Part shown: piece after piece, positions 1 to 7,355 of the stretch
How the letters are laid out: the number at the start of each line of letters is the position of its first letter
How positions within the stretch are numbered: position 1 is the first letter of the stretch
NCBI GenBank assembly: GCA_937891595.1
Contig: CALATF010000060.1
Span: forward strand, 1-47,343
Source of the DNA: an uncultured Clostridia bacterium
GTDB taxonomy: Bacteria > Bacillota > Clostridia > Christensenellales > UBA1242
Direction: 5' to 3'
DNA length: 47,343 nt
Program-made: the position numbers and the translations under genes
Notes under the pieces: model-generated
Database searches by the model: none
What the model was told of the DNA's origin: nothing
Seen by the model: only the letters and a program-made list of their open reading frames with translations

Positions 1-486
<486 letters not shown>

Positions 487-625
487 AAAGAGAAGTGAAG
501 TCGACGAAGCTAATTAGAAATAATTAGTTGGTACACAAGTTAGAAAGAAAACTAAATTAAAAAACACTTGAACAAAACAAGTAAAAATAGAACCCAAAAA
601 ATCTTAACTATTGAATGGAACTTTC

Positions 626-660
626 AAAAGACTAACGAGAAATCGTTAGTCTTTTTTTTG
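626..660 (+). terminator. Intrinsic terminator of the 16S rRNA transcript
   Basis: A perfect 13-bp stem (626-638 with 643-655) closes on a GAAA tetraloop and ends in a run of eight T's at 652-659. It lies about 140 bases after the 16S 3' end, so transcription of the 16S gene appears to stop before any 23S gene. The spacer from 487 to 625 is AT-rich; a smaller hairpin with a GAAA loop near 510-530 could be part of pre-rRNA processing, which is an inference. Confidence 0.9.
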
Positions 661-672
661 TCTTTTATTATT

Positions 673-700
673 AAAAAACTCCACTAAGCCTTAGTGAATT
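673..700 (-). terminator. Reverse-strand terminator of the 68-residue gene
   Basis: On the reverse strand the palindrome CACTAAGGCTTAGTG (682-696) is followed by GAG and a run of six T's (plus-strand A's at 673-678). It lies just after the stop of the reverse gene ending at 710, which supports that gene being real. Confidence 0.7.
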
Positions 701-709
701 TTAGTTTAT

Positions 710-916
710 TTAATAACTTTTATTCTTGACACATATCTTCAGTTGAATTTTATTATTAGAAATTGAGTTTGTTTCATTAAATTCTTCAAAACTTAATAAA
801 GTTTCTTTTTGTACGGTATCAATATGAATGCCATAATTTTTATGTGGAACAGTTTCGTAATTTGTTGTTAAACCTGCGTCAAATATATCTGTTAATGGAT
901 GAATATTGTTATTCAT
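710..916 (-). CDS. Small hypothetical protein, 68 aa
   Basis: I do not recognise this protein. It is a 68-residue polar, soluble product with no signal peptide, membrane segment or metal-binding motif; the N terminus is MNNNIHPLTDIF and the C terminus is lysine-rich. The case for a real gene is contextual: on the reverse strand an AAGGA ribosome binding site sits about eight bases before the ATG, and a palindromic terminator follows the stop. It is the only reverse gene between the 16S gene and the orphan genes at 1.1-3.5 kb. Its function cannot be inferred. Confidence 0.6.
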   Translation of the reverse strand: MNNNIHPLTDIFDAGLTTNYETVPHKNYGIHIDTVQKETLLSFEEFNETNSISNNKIQLKICVKNKSY

Positions 917-1106
917 AATTAATTCCTTATTTCCGTAATATATGAGAATATTACCATAGTTATTTTTTTTAATAATAAAAATTTATAAATCGAGTTAAAT
1001 TTAATGCTTAAAACATTTTTAATATTATATTATAAATTTTGTACAAAATGTATATTTATATTTATTAATATTTATAGTAAAATGCCCATATAGGAGTTTT
1101 GTATTA

Positions 1107-2426
1107 ATGGAATATAGATATGATATTGCATCTAATAGTTTTAAATCTTTAGATTACAAAAAATATGCCGAAAAAGGTAAGTCTTTTTTTGGAGTTTCTA
1201 AAAACTTTTATAAAAACATACTTAGTTTGCCAACAGAAAAAAGAAACGAATGGCTATCTTCTAGAATTGTTAATGGTATTTTGGGTGAAGGTGATAGACC
1301 TTTTGAAACTGGTTTAGATATGCAAGAACTTCAAGAAACTTTTGGATATTATTTAACACATGTGGCAGACAAAGACGAATTTAGAGCAGGTAGGGAATTG
1401 TACAGTCGTGGTTTTGGGAATCCTTTTACTGAAACGCATACAAGATATGACATGGCTACATTACAAAATTTTAACGGCAGACCTTATTTTTTTGGTATGG
1501 ATGTGGAAAGTGAAAAATTTAATGCTTATCACAGAGTTTTAAATTTTGAAAGTTTAATAAATGATTTTCATACAACATGTTCAAGAAGTATTCAAAGTAT
1601 GGGTAAACAATCTGTAACTGATGAATTAAATAAAATAAAAGAACAATATCGCTTAGGATATTACGATTTATGTAAGCAAAAAGTTTTTGAGGCTTTAAGT
1701 TGTGGAGAGTTATCGCCTGATTTTATATTATTGTCTAAACATGAAGTTATTTCTAAAATAATTGAATCTTCTGGAAAATATGAAAAGTTAGCAGAAAAAG
1801 AAAACAAGACTTTATATGATAGTTCAATAGATGCTTTTCAAGCTATAATCAAAGAAAATAAAAATATTTTCAAAAGAGAAAAAGTTGAAGATGATGCAGG
1901 TCATTATTTGCAAGTATTGACCCAAGGTCTTAAAAAAGCTGGTGGGCTTAAAACATTATGGGCGGAAAGAACAGCTGAACTAAGTGTTAGTGAAAAAGTA
2001 AGCTTATCAAAGGAGTTAGGTATAACTCCAAATGGTAATTATGAGCCACTTGATACTCCTAAATATGTTTTGAGTTCATTTGCTAATGGTTTAGAATGTG
2101 GAGATGTTCCAGAACAATTTAAACAGGCAACGGACGATATGTGTAAAAGGGCAGTTAATTTACAAAGTAAGGTGCCTAATGTTTGGAGAGAATATATTAT
2201 TAATAAAATGATGGAAAATCCAGATAACGAAATTTGTGCACCTTATCCTCTTGATGAATGTAGGCTAAGTTTTCTTTATGGGGAAATGGACGAAGATATG
2301 AAAGATGTATACAGTATTTTTAAAGATGAAAGTACTTCACTTATGTCTGATTGTAATAGCTTAAAATATGATATAAGATGTTCTATTAAAGAGACAATTC
2401 CGCCTATAGAACAAGATAATGTATAA
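1107..2426 (+). CDS. Hypothetical soluble protein, 439 aa
   Basis: No family is recognised. The 439-residue product has no signal peptide or membrane segment, is predicted mostly helical, and is rich in Glu/Lys with scattered cysteines (for example DECRLSF and YDIRCS near the C terminus). The start is set by TAGGAG at 1091-1096, eleven bases before the ATG; an upstream in-frame start is not evident. The 190-base region upstream is strongly AT-rich with no clean promoter match. The following genes at 2511 and 3092 are also unrecognised, but each has its own promoter, so this is a set of single-gene units rather than one operon. Codon use resembles the rest of the window, so recent transfer is not indicated. 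Confidence 0.75.
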   Translation: MEYRYDIASNSFKSLDYKKYAEKGKSFFGVSKNFYKNILSLPTEKRNEWLSSRIVNGILGEGDRPFETGLDMQELQETFGYYLTHVADKDEFRAGRELYSRGFGNPFTETHTRYDMATLQNFNGRPYFFGMDVESEKFNAYHRVLNFESLINDFHTTCSRSIQSMGKQSVTDELNKIKEQYRLGYYDLCKQKVFEALSCGELSPDFILLSKHEVISKIIESSGKYEKLAEKENKTLYDSSIDAFQAIIKENKNIFKREKVEDDAGHYLQVLTQGLKKAGGLKTLWAERTAELSVSEKVSLSKELGITPNGNYEPLDTPKYVLSSFANGLECGDVPEQFKQATDDMCKRAVNLQSKVPNVWREYIINKMMENPDNEICAPYPLDECRLSFLYGEMDEDMKDVYSIFKDESTSLMSDCNSLKYDIRCSIKETIPPIEQDNV

Positions 2427-2465
2427 TATTATTATTTTTAAGTTTAATTAATATTTTGTTGTATA

Positions 2466-2493
2466 TTGACAATTTTTATTTTTTTGGTAAAAT
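2466..2493 (+). promoter_or_regulatory. Sigma-A type promoter of the 150-aa gene
   Basis: A perfect TTGACA -35 box (2466-2471) is separated by 16 bases from TAAAAT (2488-2493). It sits directly before the ribosome binding site of the gene starting at 2511, giving a very short 5' untranslated region. The TTG of the -35 box is an apparent upstream start codon in frame and should not be used as one. Confidence 0.7.
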
Positions 2494-2510
2494 TACGTTG
2501 GAGAAAACTT

Positions 2511-2963
2511 ATGAATAAAAAAGAAAATTTGACTTATGATAACTTTCAAAGTTGTTTTGATTTAAATGTAAAGAATGTTGAAATGCAAAGACAGCTGGCT
2601 ACAGAAAAAGATGAAGAAAAAATTGCTCAAATTCAAGCTTGTATAGAAGAAAATCAGCAAGCTATAGCTGATTTGATGCCAACATCTAGAAATGGAATTT
2701 GTTCATGTAAATCATTTATTTCAAATACATTAGATTCTTTAAAAGTTGCATTATTTGTAGAAGAACATCCTGCTGCAGCAGAAAGGATTAATGTTTTTAT
2801 ACCTGAAAATTTAACAAAAGAAGAAATTGATATTAGAAGTGAAGCATTAAGAAACATGACAGAACAGGTAAGTGAAATAAATCAAGGAATTGAAATTAAA
2901 GAAACAGGAGCTGTTCCGTCAGGAGCTTACACCGCAGGAACTTTTTTTGTAGAGGGTAATTAA
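2511..2963 (+). CDS. Hypothetical helical protein, 150 aa
   Basis: Family not recognised. The start is placed at the ATG preceded by GGAG at 2500-2503; an in-frame TTG at 2466 is rejected because it is part of a -35 promoter box and has no ribosome binding site. The N-terminal half (about residues 10-55) is Gln/Glu/Lys-rich and probably coiled or helical, with a repeated Q-Q/A pattern. The middle carries CSCKSF, two cysteines that could bind metal or form a disulfide. There is no signal peptide or membrane segment. The gene has its own promoter and terminator, so it is a single-gene transcript between two other orphans. The role is unknown. Confidence 0.7.
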   Translation: MNKKENLTYDNFQSCFDLNVKNVEMQRQLATEKDEEKIAQIQACIEENQQAIADLMPTSRNGICSCKSFISNTLDSLKVALFVEEHPAAAERINVFIPENLTKEEIDIRSEALRNMTEQVSEINQGIEIKETGAVPSGAYTAGTFFVEGN

Positions 2964-2964
2964 T

Positions 2965-2987
2965 AAAAAGGCGTTAGGCCTTTTTTT
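2965..2987 (+). terminator. Intrinsic terminator
   Basis: An 8-bp stem AAAAAGGC/GCCTTTTT with a five-base loop GTTAG is followed by T's and lies directly at the stop codon of the 150-aa gene. Confidence 0.85.
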
Positions 2988-3031
2988 GTTAGTACTTATT
3001 AATATTAAAAAATTTTATAATAGAATGAATA

Positions 3032-3060
3032 TTGATTTATTGAGCTTTGTGTGTTATAAT
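3032..3060 (+). promoter_or_regulatory. Promoter of the glycine-repeat protein gene
   Basis: TTGATT (3032-3037), a 17-base spacer and a perfect TATAAT (3055-3060) precede a strong GGGGGG ribosome binding region before the ATG at 3092. The same TTGATT-17-TATAAT arrangement occurs before the orphan gene at 25928. Confidence 0.8.
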
Positions 3061-3091
3061 ACATACCTAATAATTTTTAGGGGGGATTTTT

Positions 3092-3520
3092 ATGAGTTAT
3101 GATCCAGAACATGGAATTAGTGAAACTTTGTTAAATATGCAATACGCATATGGTTTTGAAGGTGGTCAACCATCTGGTGAAAGTGGCATTTGTGGCTTAA
3201 GCTTAACTGGTGAAGGTGGAATGCCTGCGTATCCTGATACATACTATGATAGGCTTAATAGGTTTACTAGTAACCAACCAAAAATGAGTGACGAAGATTT
3301 TATGTTATATCAAAATGCATTAGCAAAATCTATTGAAAACGAAGCTAATTTTAATTTAAGTGATTTGGAAAAAGCACAATCTGGTGATGGTGGAATTATT
3401 GTTCCAAGCCAGTCTGGTGATGGTAGCGTAGTATTTGGCAATAGTAGTTCGGGTGAGGGCGGTATGCCTTGTAACTATGGTATACATGATGGTTTTCAAG
3501 AAGGTGGACAAGGTTTATAA
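3092..3520 (+). CDS. Hypothetical glycine-rich repeat protein, 142 aa
   Basis: Not recognised. The 142-residue acidic protein contains five short copies of a motif of the form (S/T)G(E/D)(G/S)(G/S): at residues 28-33, 39-45 (TGEGGMP), 97-102, 108-113 and 120-126 (SGEGGMP). The copies flank a helical middle section (about 60-95). No signal peptide, membrane anchor or cleavage motif is visible, so it is probably cytosolic unless exported by a non-classical route. It has a strong promoter and an unusually G-rich ribosome binding site, suggesting high expression. It is followed by the promoter of the rplJ operon. Function is unknown; the motif could be a binding or flexible-linker repeat. Confidence 0.75.
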   Translation: MSYDPEHGISETLLNMQYAYGFEGGQPSGESGICGLSLTGEGGMPAYPDTYYDRLNRFTSNQPKMSDEDFMLYQNALAKSIENEANFNLSDLEKAQSGDGGIIVPSQSGDGSVVFGNSSSGEGGMPCNYGIHDGFQEGGQGL

Positions 3521-3590
3521 TTTTTAAATTAAAATCCTACAAAGTTTAATTAAATTTTTATAAATTAAACAAAAAAGATAAATTTAAGTG

Positions 3591-3619
3591 TTGACAATTT
3601 ACTAAACTTAATATATAAT
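3591..3619 (+). promoter_or_regulatory. Consensus promoter of the rplJ-rplL operon
   Basis: A perfect TTGACA (3591-3596), 17-base spacer and perfect TATAAT (3614-3619) match the housekeeping sigma consensus exactly. Transcription would start near 3626 and produce a leader of about 170 bases before rplJ. Confidence 0.92.
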
Positions 3620-3639
3620 TTTTCATGTTTTAAATAAAA

Positions 3640-3775
3640 GCCTTTTTTACTTAAGACAGCAAGTGAGGTTATATCCTCGTAAAACATTATGTTGCTTGCC
3701 GAGGTAAGTTGTGGTTAAATTTTCTTTTAAGTTAAAATTATGACCTTATACTTACTTGCAGTATAAGGTTTTTTT
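3640..3775 (+). promoter_or_regulatory. L10-type ribosomal protein leader with attenuator
   Basis: The leader between the promoter and rplJ contains nested helices, GCAAG (near 3659-3663) with CTTGC (near 3695-3699) enclosing GAGG/CCTC, as in the known Firmicutes L10 leader. It is followed by a 9-bp stem ACCTTATAC (3743-3751)/GTATAAGGT (3761-3769) with a seven-T tail, a classic intrinsic terminator upstream of the coding sequence. In the family, excess L10-L12 complex binds the leader and favours termination. That mechanism is inferred here from structure and position. Confidence 0.85.
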
Positions 3776-3799
3776 ATTGAAGACTTAAAAGGAGAAAAG

Positions 3800-4294
3800 A
3801 TGTCTAAAGAAATTTTAGAAGCAAAAAAGCAAATTGTTGAAGAAATTAAAGAAAAATTTAACAAAAGCAAAAGCGTTATTTTTATTAACTATAAAGGTAT
3901 TAACGTTGAACAAGATACTAAATTAAGAAAATCTTTTAGAGAAAATAATGTAGAATACAAAATCTACAAAAACCGTTTAATTAAAATAGCTCTTGATGAA
4001 CTTGGTATTACAAATTACGACGCAAAATATCTTGATGGCACAACTTCAGTTGCATTCGGTGCTGATGAAGTTGCTGGTGCTTCTGTTTTATTTAAAGCTA
4101 TTAAAGATTTCAAAGTTTTAGAAGCAAAATTTGGTATTATTAATGGCGAAGTTGTTGATAGTGCTCAAGTAGAAGCTTTATCAAAAATACCTTCAAAAGA
4201 AATTCTTATTGCACAATTACTTGGTATGCTCAATGCTCCAGTTGCTGCTCTTGCAAGAGTGCTTGATGCAGTTGCAAAAAAAGATGCTCAATAA
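3800..4294 (+). CDS. rplJ: 50S ribosomal protein L10
   Basis: L10 forms the base of the ribosomal stalk: its N-terminal globular domain binds 23S rRNA near the L11 site, and its C-terminal helix carries L7/L12 dimers. The 164-residue product has the family's usual length, with the typical VIFINYKGI strand and YKIYKNRL segment in the N-terminal domain and the alanine-rich C-terminal helix ending in KKDAQ. AAGGAG lies just before the ATG. It follows a leader with a terminator and is co-transcribed with rplL. Unlike most bacteria, the neighbouring rplK, rplA and rpoB genes are absent. Confidence 0.97.
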   Translation: MSKEILEAKKQIVEEIKEKFNKSKSVIFINYKGINVEQDTKLRKSFRENNVEYKIYKNRLIKIALDELGITNYDAKYLDGTTSVAFGADEVAGASVLFKAIKDFKVLEAKFGIINGEVVDSAQVEALSKIPSKEILIAQLLGMLNAPVAALARVLDAVAKKDAQ

Positions 4295-4380
4295 TAATTT
4301 GAGAAATTAACAAAACCACTAAAAATGTGGATAAATTAAAAAATAAAAAAATAATAAAAATTAAAGGAGAATAAATAATT

Positions 4381-4752
4381 ATGGCAGATTTAAATAATCT
4401 TGTTGAAGAAATTAAAAAATTATCACTTATTGAAGTTAGTGAACTTGTAAAAAAATTAGAAGAAGAATTTGGTGTTAGCGCAGCTGCTGCTGTTGCTGCT
4501 CCTGTTGCTGGTGCTGCTGCTCCAGCTGCTGAAGAAGCAAAATCAGAATTTAATGTAAACCTTAAAGAAGTTGGACCAAACAAAATTGCTGTTATTAAAC
4601 TTGTTAAAGAAGCAACTGGTCTTGGTTTATCAGAAGCAAAAGCGTTAGTTGATGGTGCTCCTTCAACTATTAAAGAAAATGTTCCAGCAGAACAAGCTAA
4701 AGAACTTGAAGCTAAATTCAAAGAAGCTGGCGCAACAGTTGAACTTAAGTAA
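4381..4752 (+). CDS. rplL: 50S ribosomal protein L7/L12
   Basis: L7/L12 is the mobile stalk protein that recruits and activates translational GTPases. The 123-residue protein shows the N-terminal dimerisation helix (about 1-33), an Ala/Pro-rich hinge (about 35-53) and the conserved C-terminal domain with KIAVIKLVKEATGLGL and EAKALVDGAP. AAAGGAG precedes the start. It lies 86 bases after rplJ and ends at a strong terminator, so the unit is just these two genes. The copy-number excess of L12 over L10 is presumably set by translation, since no separate promoter is seen in the gap. Confidence 0.98.
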   Translation: MADLNNLVEEIKKLSLIEVSELVKKLEEEFGVSAAAAVAAPVAGAAAPAAEEAKSEFNVNLKEVGPNKIAVIKLVKEATGLGLSEAKALVDGAPSTIKENVPAEQAKELEAKFKEAGATVELK

Positions 4753-4774
4753 TTTTAAGAAAATAAAATTTATT

Positions 4775-4809
4775 AAAAAAGTCTATGAATTTTTTATAGA
4801 CTTTTTTTT
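4775..4809 (+). terminator. Terminator of the rplJ-rplL operon
   Basis: A 12-bp stem AAAAAAGTCTAT/ATAGACTTTTTT with an eight- to nine-base loop and T tail follows rplL. It ends the operon where rpoB would normally follow. Confidence 0.9.
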
Positions 4810-4829
4810 ATTTTAAACATTGTTATTAA

Positions 4830-4858
4830 TTGTTATTTTTATAAATTTGTTCTATAAT
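4830..4858 (+). promoter_or_regulatory. Promoter of the YbaK-like gene
   Basis: TTGTTA (4830-4835), a 17-base spacer and a perfect TATAAT (4853-4858) precede the gene starting at 4914, just after the rplL terminator. Confidence 0.65.
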
Positions 4859-4913
4859 TTGCTTTAGTGCTATTATATAAAATATTTATTTTAAATGTTG
4901 AAAGGGAGTAAAA

Positions 4914-5384
4914 ATGAGTATAGAAAATGTAAGAAAATATTTAAAAAAATATGACTTAGAAGATAGGATTATTGAACTTGTTGCTGAAACTGGAACGGTT
5001 GAACAAGCAGCAACTGCTTTAGGTTGTGAGGGAAAGCAAATTGCTAAAACAATGGCTTTTAATATTTTTGATAAAGCTGTTCTTGTATTATTAGCAGGTG
5101 ACACAAAAGTAGATAATAGTAAATTTAAAGCATTTTTTGGGGTTAAGGCAAAAATGTTAACAGGTGAAGAACTTGATAGTTTAGTAGGCCATAAAATGGG
5201 TGGTGTTTGTCCATTTGATGTTAAAGGTGATGTAAAAGTTTATTTAGATGAATCTTTAAAACGTTTTGAAATTGTTTATCCAGCAGCAGGGACTGACCAT
5301 AGTGCAGTAAAATTAACAATACCAGAACTAGAAAAATCATCTAATTATATTTCTTGGATAGATATAGGGAAGCCAAGAGAATAA
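4914..5384 (+). CDS. YbaK/EbsC family aminoacyl-tRNA deacylase-like protein
   Basis: The 156-residue protein matches the YbaK/ProX family, whose characterised members hydrolyse mischarged tRNAs such as Cys-tRNAPro or Ala-tRNAPro in trans. Family features include the IAKTMAF segment after an early helix, the KVDNSKFKAFFG stretch with the lysine thought to be important in the active site, and the glycine loop HKMGGVCPF (about residues 98-106), followed by the C-terminal DHSAVKLT region. The length is standard for a stand-alone domain. Substrate specificity cannot be read from the sequence. It has its own promoter, an AAGGGAG ribosome binding site, and a terminator shared with the convergent gene, so it is probably monocistronic. 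Confidence 0.88.
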   Translation: MSIENVRKYLKKYDLEDRIIELVAETGTVEQAATALGCEGKQIAKTMAFNIFDKAVLVLLAGDTKVDNSKFKAFFGVKAKMLTGEELDSLVGHKMGGVCPFDVKGDVKVYLDESLKRFEIVYPAAGTDHSAVKLTIPELEKSSNYISWIDIGKPRE

Positions 5385-5407
5385 TAATATTTTAATAGCT
5401 TAATATT

Positions 5408-5437
5408 AAAGAGGCTTGTTTTAATACAGGCTTTTTT
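5408..5437. terminator. Bidirectional terminator between convergent genes
   Basis: A 12-bp stem with several G-U pairs (5408-5419 with 5426-5437) closes a six-base loop and has T's on the plus side. It sits between the YbaK-like gene and the reverse DUF1540 gene whose stop is at 5436, and can serve both. Confidence 0.7.
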
Positions 5438-5753
5438 ATGGTTTAATAAATGTAATGCACCTTGGTTCTATTGTTGTTGCTGCGTTTATAGTTATTCCAT
5501 TTGAAAGGCATTTATGATTTTTATTAAACATGCAATTTGCATCGCAATACAAACACATATCCTTTATGTGCCTATAATTAGCTACTTTTGGTGGATTTTC
5601 ACTAAATATTAATTTACTAAAATCTTTAATACCTTTCCCTTTTTCACTTTCATAACTTAAGCAATTTAATTTTTTACTAATATTAATTTTATTTGCAAGG
5701 CATGTTAAATCTTTATTATATTTACAATTTGTTTTTCTGCATCTTATATCCAT
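5436..5753 (-). CDS. Tandem DUF1540 cysteine-rich protein
   Basis: The 105-residue protein has two cysteine-rich units separated by a polar linker. The N-terminal unit (about 5-34) has the cysteine pattern CRKTNCKYN...TCLA...LNCLSY; the C-terminal unit (about 67-103) has CLYCDANCMFN...KCLSNGITI...PRCITF. This CxxxxC-x-N/H-xxxxC-x-A/G-x(2)I-x(n)-C spacing is that of DUF1540, a small putative metal-binding domain common in Clostridia and Bacilli with no defined function. An AAGGAA site precedes the reverse-strand ATG. It is convergent with the YbaK-like gene and shares its terminator. A single-domain relative lies at 25641-25808. Confidence 0.82.
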   Translation of the reverse strand: MDIRCRKTNCKYNKDLTCLANKINISKKLNCLSYESEKGKGIKDFSKLIFSENPPKVANYRHIKDMCLYCDANCMFNKNHKCLSNGITINAATTIEPRCITFIKP

Positions 5754-5866
5754 ATATATTCCTTTTAAAGTTTTAATATTATTTACTAATAAAAAAAAAT
5801 TAAACTAAATCTTAAAAGGTTTTGTAAAATGCTTAGTTTTTTTAACAATATATTATAAATAATATT

Positions 5867-5896
5867 TTGACCAGATGTCTTTTTTTGTGTTATTAT
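5867..5896 (+). promoter_or_regulatory. Probable promoter of rplI
   Basis: TTGACC (5867-5872), an 18-base spacer and TATTAT (5891-5896) lie just before the TTAGGAG ribosome binding site of rplI, giving a short leader. Confidence 0.6.
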
Positions 5897-5916
5897 ATTA
5901 ACATTAGGAGATTATT

Positions 5917-6354
5917 ATGAAAGTTTTATTATTGCAAGATGTTAAAGGAACAGGAAAAAAAGGAGACATAGTAGAAGTTAATGACGGCTATGCAAAAAAT
6001 TTTTTAATTAAAAAAAATGTTGCAAAACAAGCTGATAGTGTTGTTTTAAGAGAAAAAGCAAGTCAAGTAGCAAGCCAAGAAAGAACAAAAATGTTAGAAA
6101 AACAAGCTGCTATTGAAAAAGCACAAATTCTTAAAAACAAAACTTTTGTTATTAAAGCAAAAACAGGTGATAATGGCAAAATGTTTGGCGCTATTACTTC
6201 AAAAGAAATAGCTGAAGCTATTGCTAACCAAAATATTGAAATAGATAAAAAACAAATAGTAATGGAAAGTAATATTAAAAGTCTTGGAAATTATACTATC
6301 GAAGCAAAATTATATACTGGTGTAGTTGCTAAATTTAATGTTGTAGTTGAATAA
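5917..6354 (+). CDS. rplI: 50S ribosomal protein L9
   Basis: L9 binds 23S rRNA with its N-terminal domain and extends a long helix to a C-terminal domain; it helps frame maintenance. The 145-residue length is typical. The N terminus MKVLLLQDVKGTGKKGDIV, with the glycine/lysine-rich loop and the VNDGYAKNFLI signature (about 22-32), is diagnostic. A charged helix (about 42-75) links to the C-terminal domain with GKMFGAITSKEIAEAI. rplI is usually next to rpsF-ssb-rpsR or dnaB, but here it stands alone with its own promoter and downstream terminator. Confidence 0.97.
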   Translation: MKVLLLQDVKGTGKKGDIVEVNDGYAKNFLIKKNVAKQADSVVLREKASQVASQERTKMLEKQAAIEKAQILKNKTFVIKAKTGDNGKMFGAITSKEIAEAIANQNIEIDKKQIVMESNIKSLGNYTIEAKLYTGVVAKFNVVVE

Positions 6355-6370
6355 TTTTTTATTAAAAAAA

Positions 6371-6424
6371 TAACCGCAGTAAATTATAGAAAGTTATTAT
6401 CTAATAGCTTATTGCGGTTTTATA
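6371..6424 (+). terminator. Putative rplI terminator
   Basis: AACCGCAGTAA (near 6371-6381) pairs with TTATTGCGGTT, one G-U pair included, closing an internal region that can itself fold. The T tail is short (TTTT then ATATAT), so termination strength is uncertain. Confidence 0.6.
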
Positions 6425-6518
6425 TATATTAATTACTTTTTAAATTTAATTTTAAGATTAAATTAAATTTTTATATATGTTAAATAAAAAAACAATAGAA
6501 AACCTTAATTTGTTAAAT

Positions 6519-6552
6519 AAAAAAACATATCAAATTTTGATATGTTTTTTTT
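6519..6552. terminator. Bidirectional terminator between rplI and the YugP-like gene
   Basis: The near-perfect palindrome ACATATCAAATTTTGATATGT is flanked by A's on the left and T's on the right, so it can terminate on either strand. It lies just after the stop of the reverse metallopeptidase gene. Confidence 0.85.
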
Positions 6553-6558
6553 ATTTTT

Positions 6559-7275
6559 CTAATCTCTACGTCTTGAAAAAACAACTAATAAAAATCTTAA
6601 TAAGTTTAAAATAGAAACAACAAGAGCTGCCACATATGTTAATGCTGCTGCATTTAATACTTTTTTAGTTCCGTCAAGTTCGTCTTCTGTTAATACTTGT
6701 GTTGATTGTAATATTTTTACAGCTCTTTTAGAAGCATCAAATTCAACTGGTAAAGTGATTAGGTTAACTAAAACAGCAAGACCAAAGAATATAATTCCAG
6801 ACCACAAGAAAATATCACCGGTTGTAGAGCCTGCTTCAACACCAAAATTAAATATTAAACCTATAATAATTAATGGCCAAAGCAATCTAGAGGCTATATT
6901 TGTAACAGGAATTACGATTTTTCTTATTTGGTAGGGTGCATATTTTTCTTTTTTTTGCAAAGCATGACCAAATTCGTGGCATGCAATTCCAAGTGAAGCT
7001 ACCGAAGATGAGTTATAAACATTATTTGAAAGACATATTTCGTTTGTTTTAGGGTTGAAATGGTCGGTAAGTTCTCCATTTATTTGACGTACGTTTGTAT
7101 TATTCATTCCTGCAACAGATAAAAGTCTTCTAATAAAATCAGCAGCTGTGATATTTGCGCTTGCAAATTGTTGACTATATTTATGATAAGTTGAATTTAC
7201 TTTTGATTGAGCATAAATAGATAAGAGAATGCCCGGCAATAAAATAATGCCCATAATATAATAATGAAAGTACAT
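6559..7275 (-). CDS. YugP-like membrane zinc metallopeptidase
   Basis: The 238-residue protein matches the zinc_peptidase_2 family (B. subtilis YugP). The catalytic motif CHEFGHALQ (about 97-105) supplies the two zinc-ligand histidines and the glutamate, preceded by the family's NEICLS and SVASLGIA segments. An N-terminal hydrophobic segment (about 6-22) and two or three C-terminal segments (about 130-187 and 212-232) suggest a membrane enzyme with its active site at the membrane face. The physiological substrate of the family is not known. AAGGAAA lies before the start. It is a single reverse gene between two bidirectional boundaries, with no partner visible. Confidence 0.9.
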   Translation of the reverse strand: MYFHYYIMGIILLPGILLSIYAQSKVNSTYHKYSQQFASANITAADFIRRLLSVAGMNNTNVRQINGELTDHFNPKTNEICLSNNVYNSSSVASLGIACHEFGHALQKKEKYAPYQIRKIVIPVTNIASRLLWPLIIIGLIFNFGVEAGSTTGDIFLWSGIIFFGLAVLVNLITLPVEFDASKRAVKILQSTQVLTEDELDGTKKVLNAAALTYVAALVVSILNLLRFLLVVFSRRRD

Positions 7276-7355
7276 TTTGTTTTCCTTTTTGATGATATGC
7301 TTAAATTATATACTATATTTTGTGTTAAAGCAAATTAATTTATAACAACATTTTA

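Noticed and set aside
2466..2510. TTG start adding 15 residues to the 150-aa protein
   Set aside because: The TTG is part of a perfect -35 box, and a good ribosome binding site supports the ATG at 2511.
3640..3775. T-box or metabolite riboswitch before rplJ
   Set aside because: No T-box bulge or known riboswitch core is seen; the fold and position fit an L10 leader.
4230..4721. 163-codon reverse frame across rplJ-rplL
   Set aside because: It mirrors the Ala/Gly-rich coding sequence of rplL and has no start signals; rplL is certain on the other strand.
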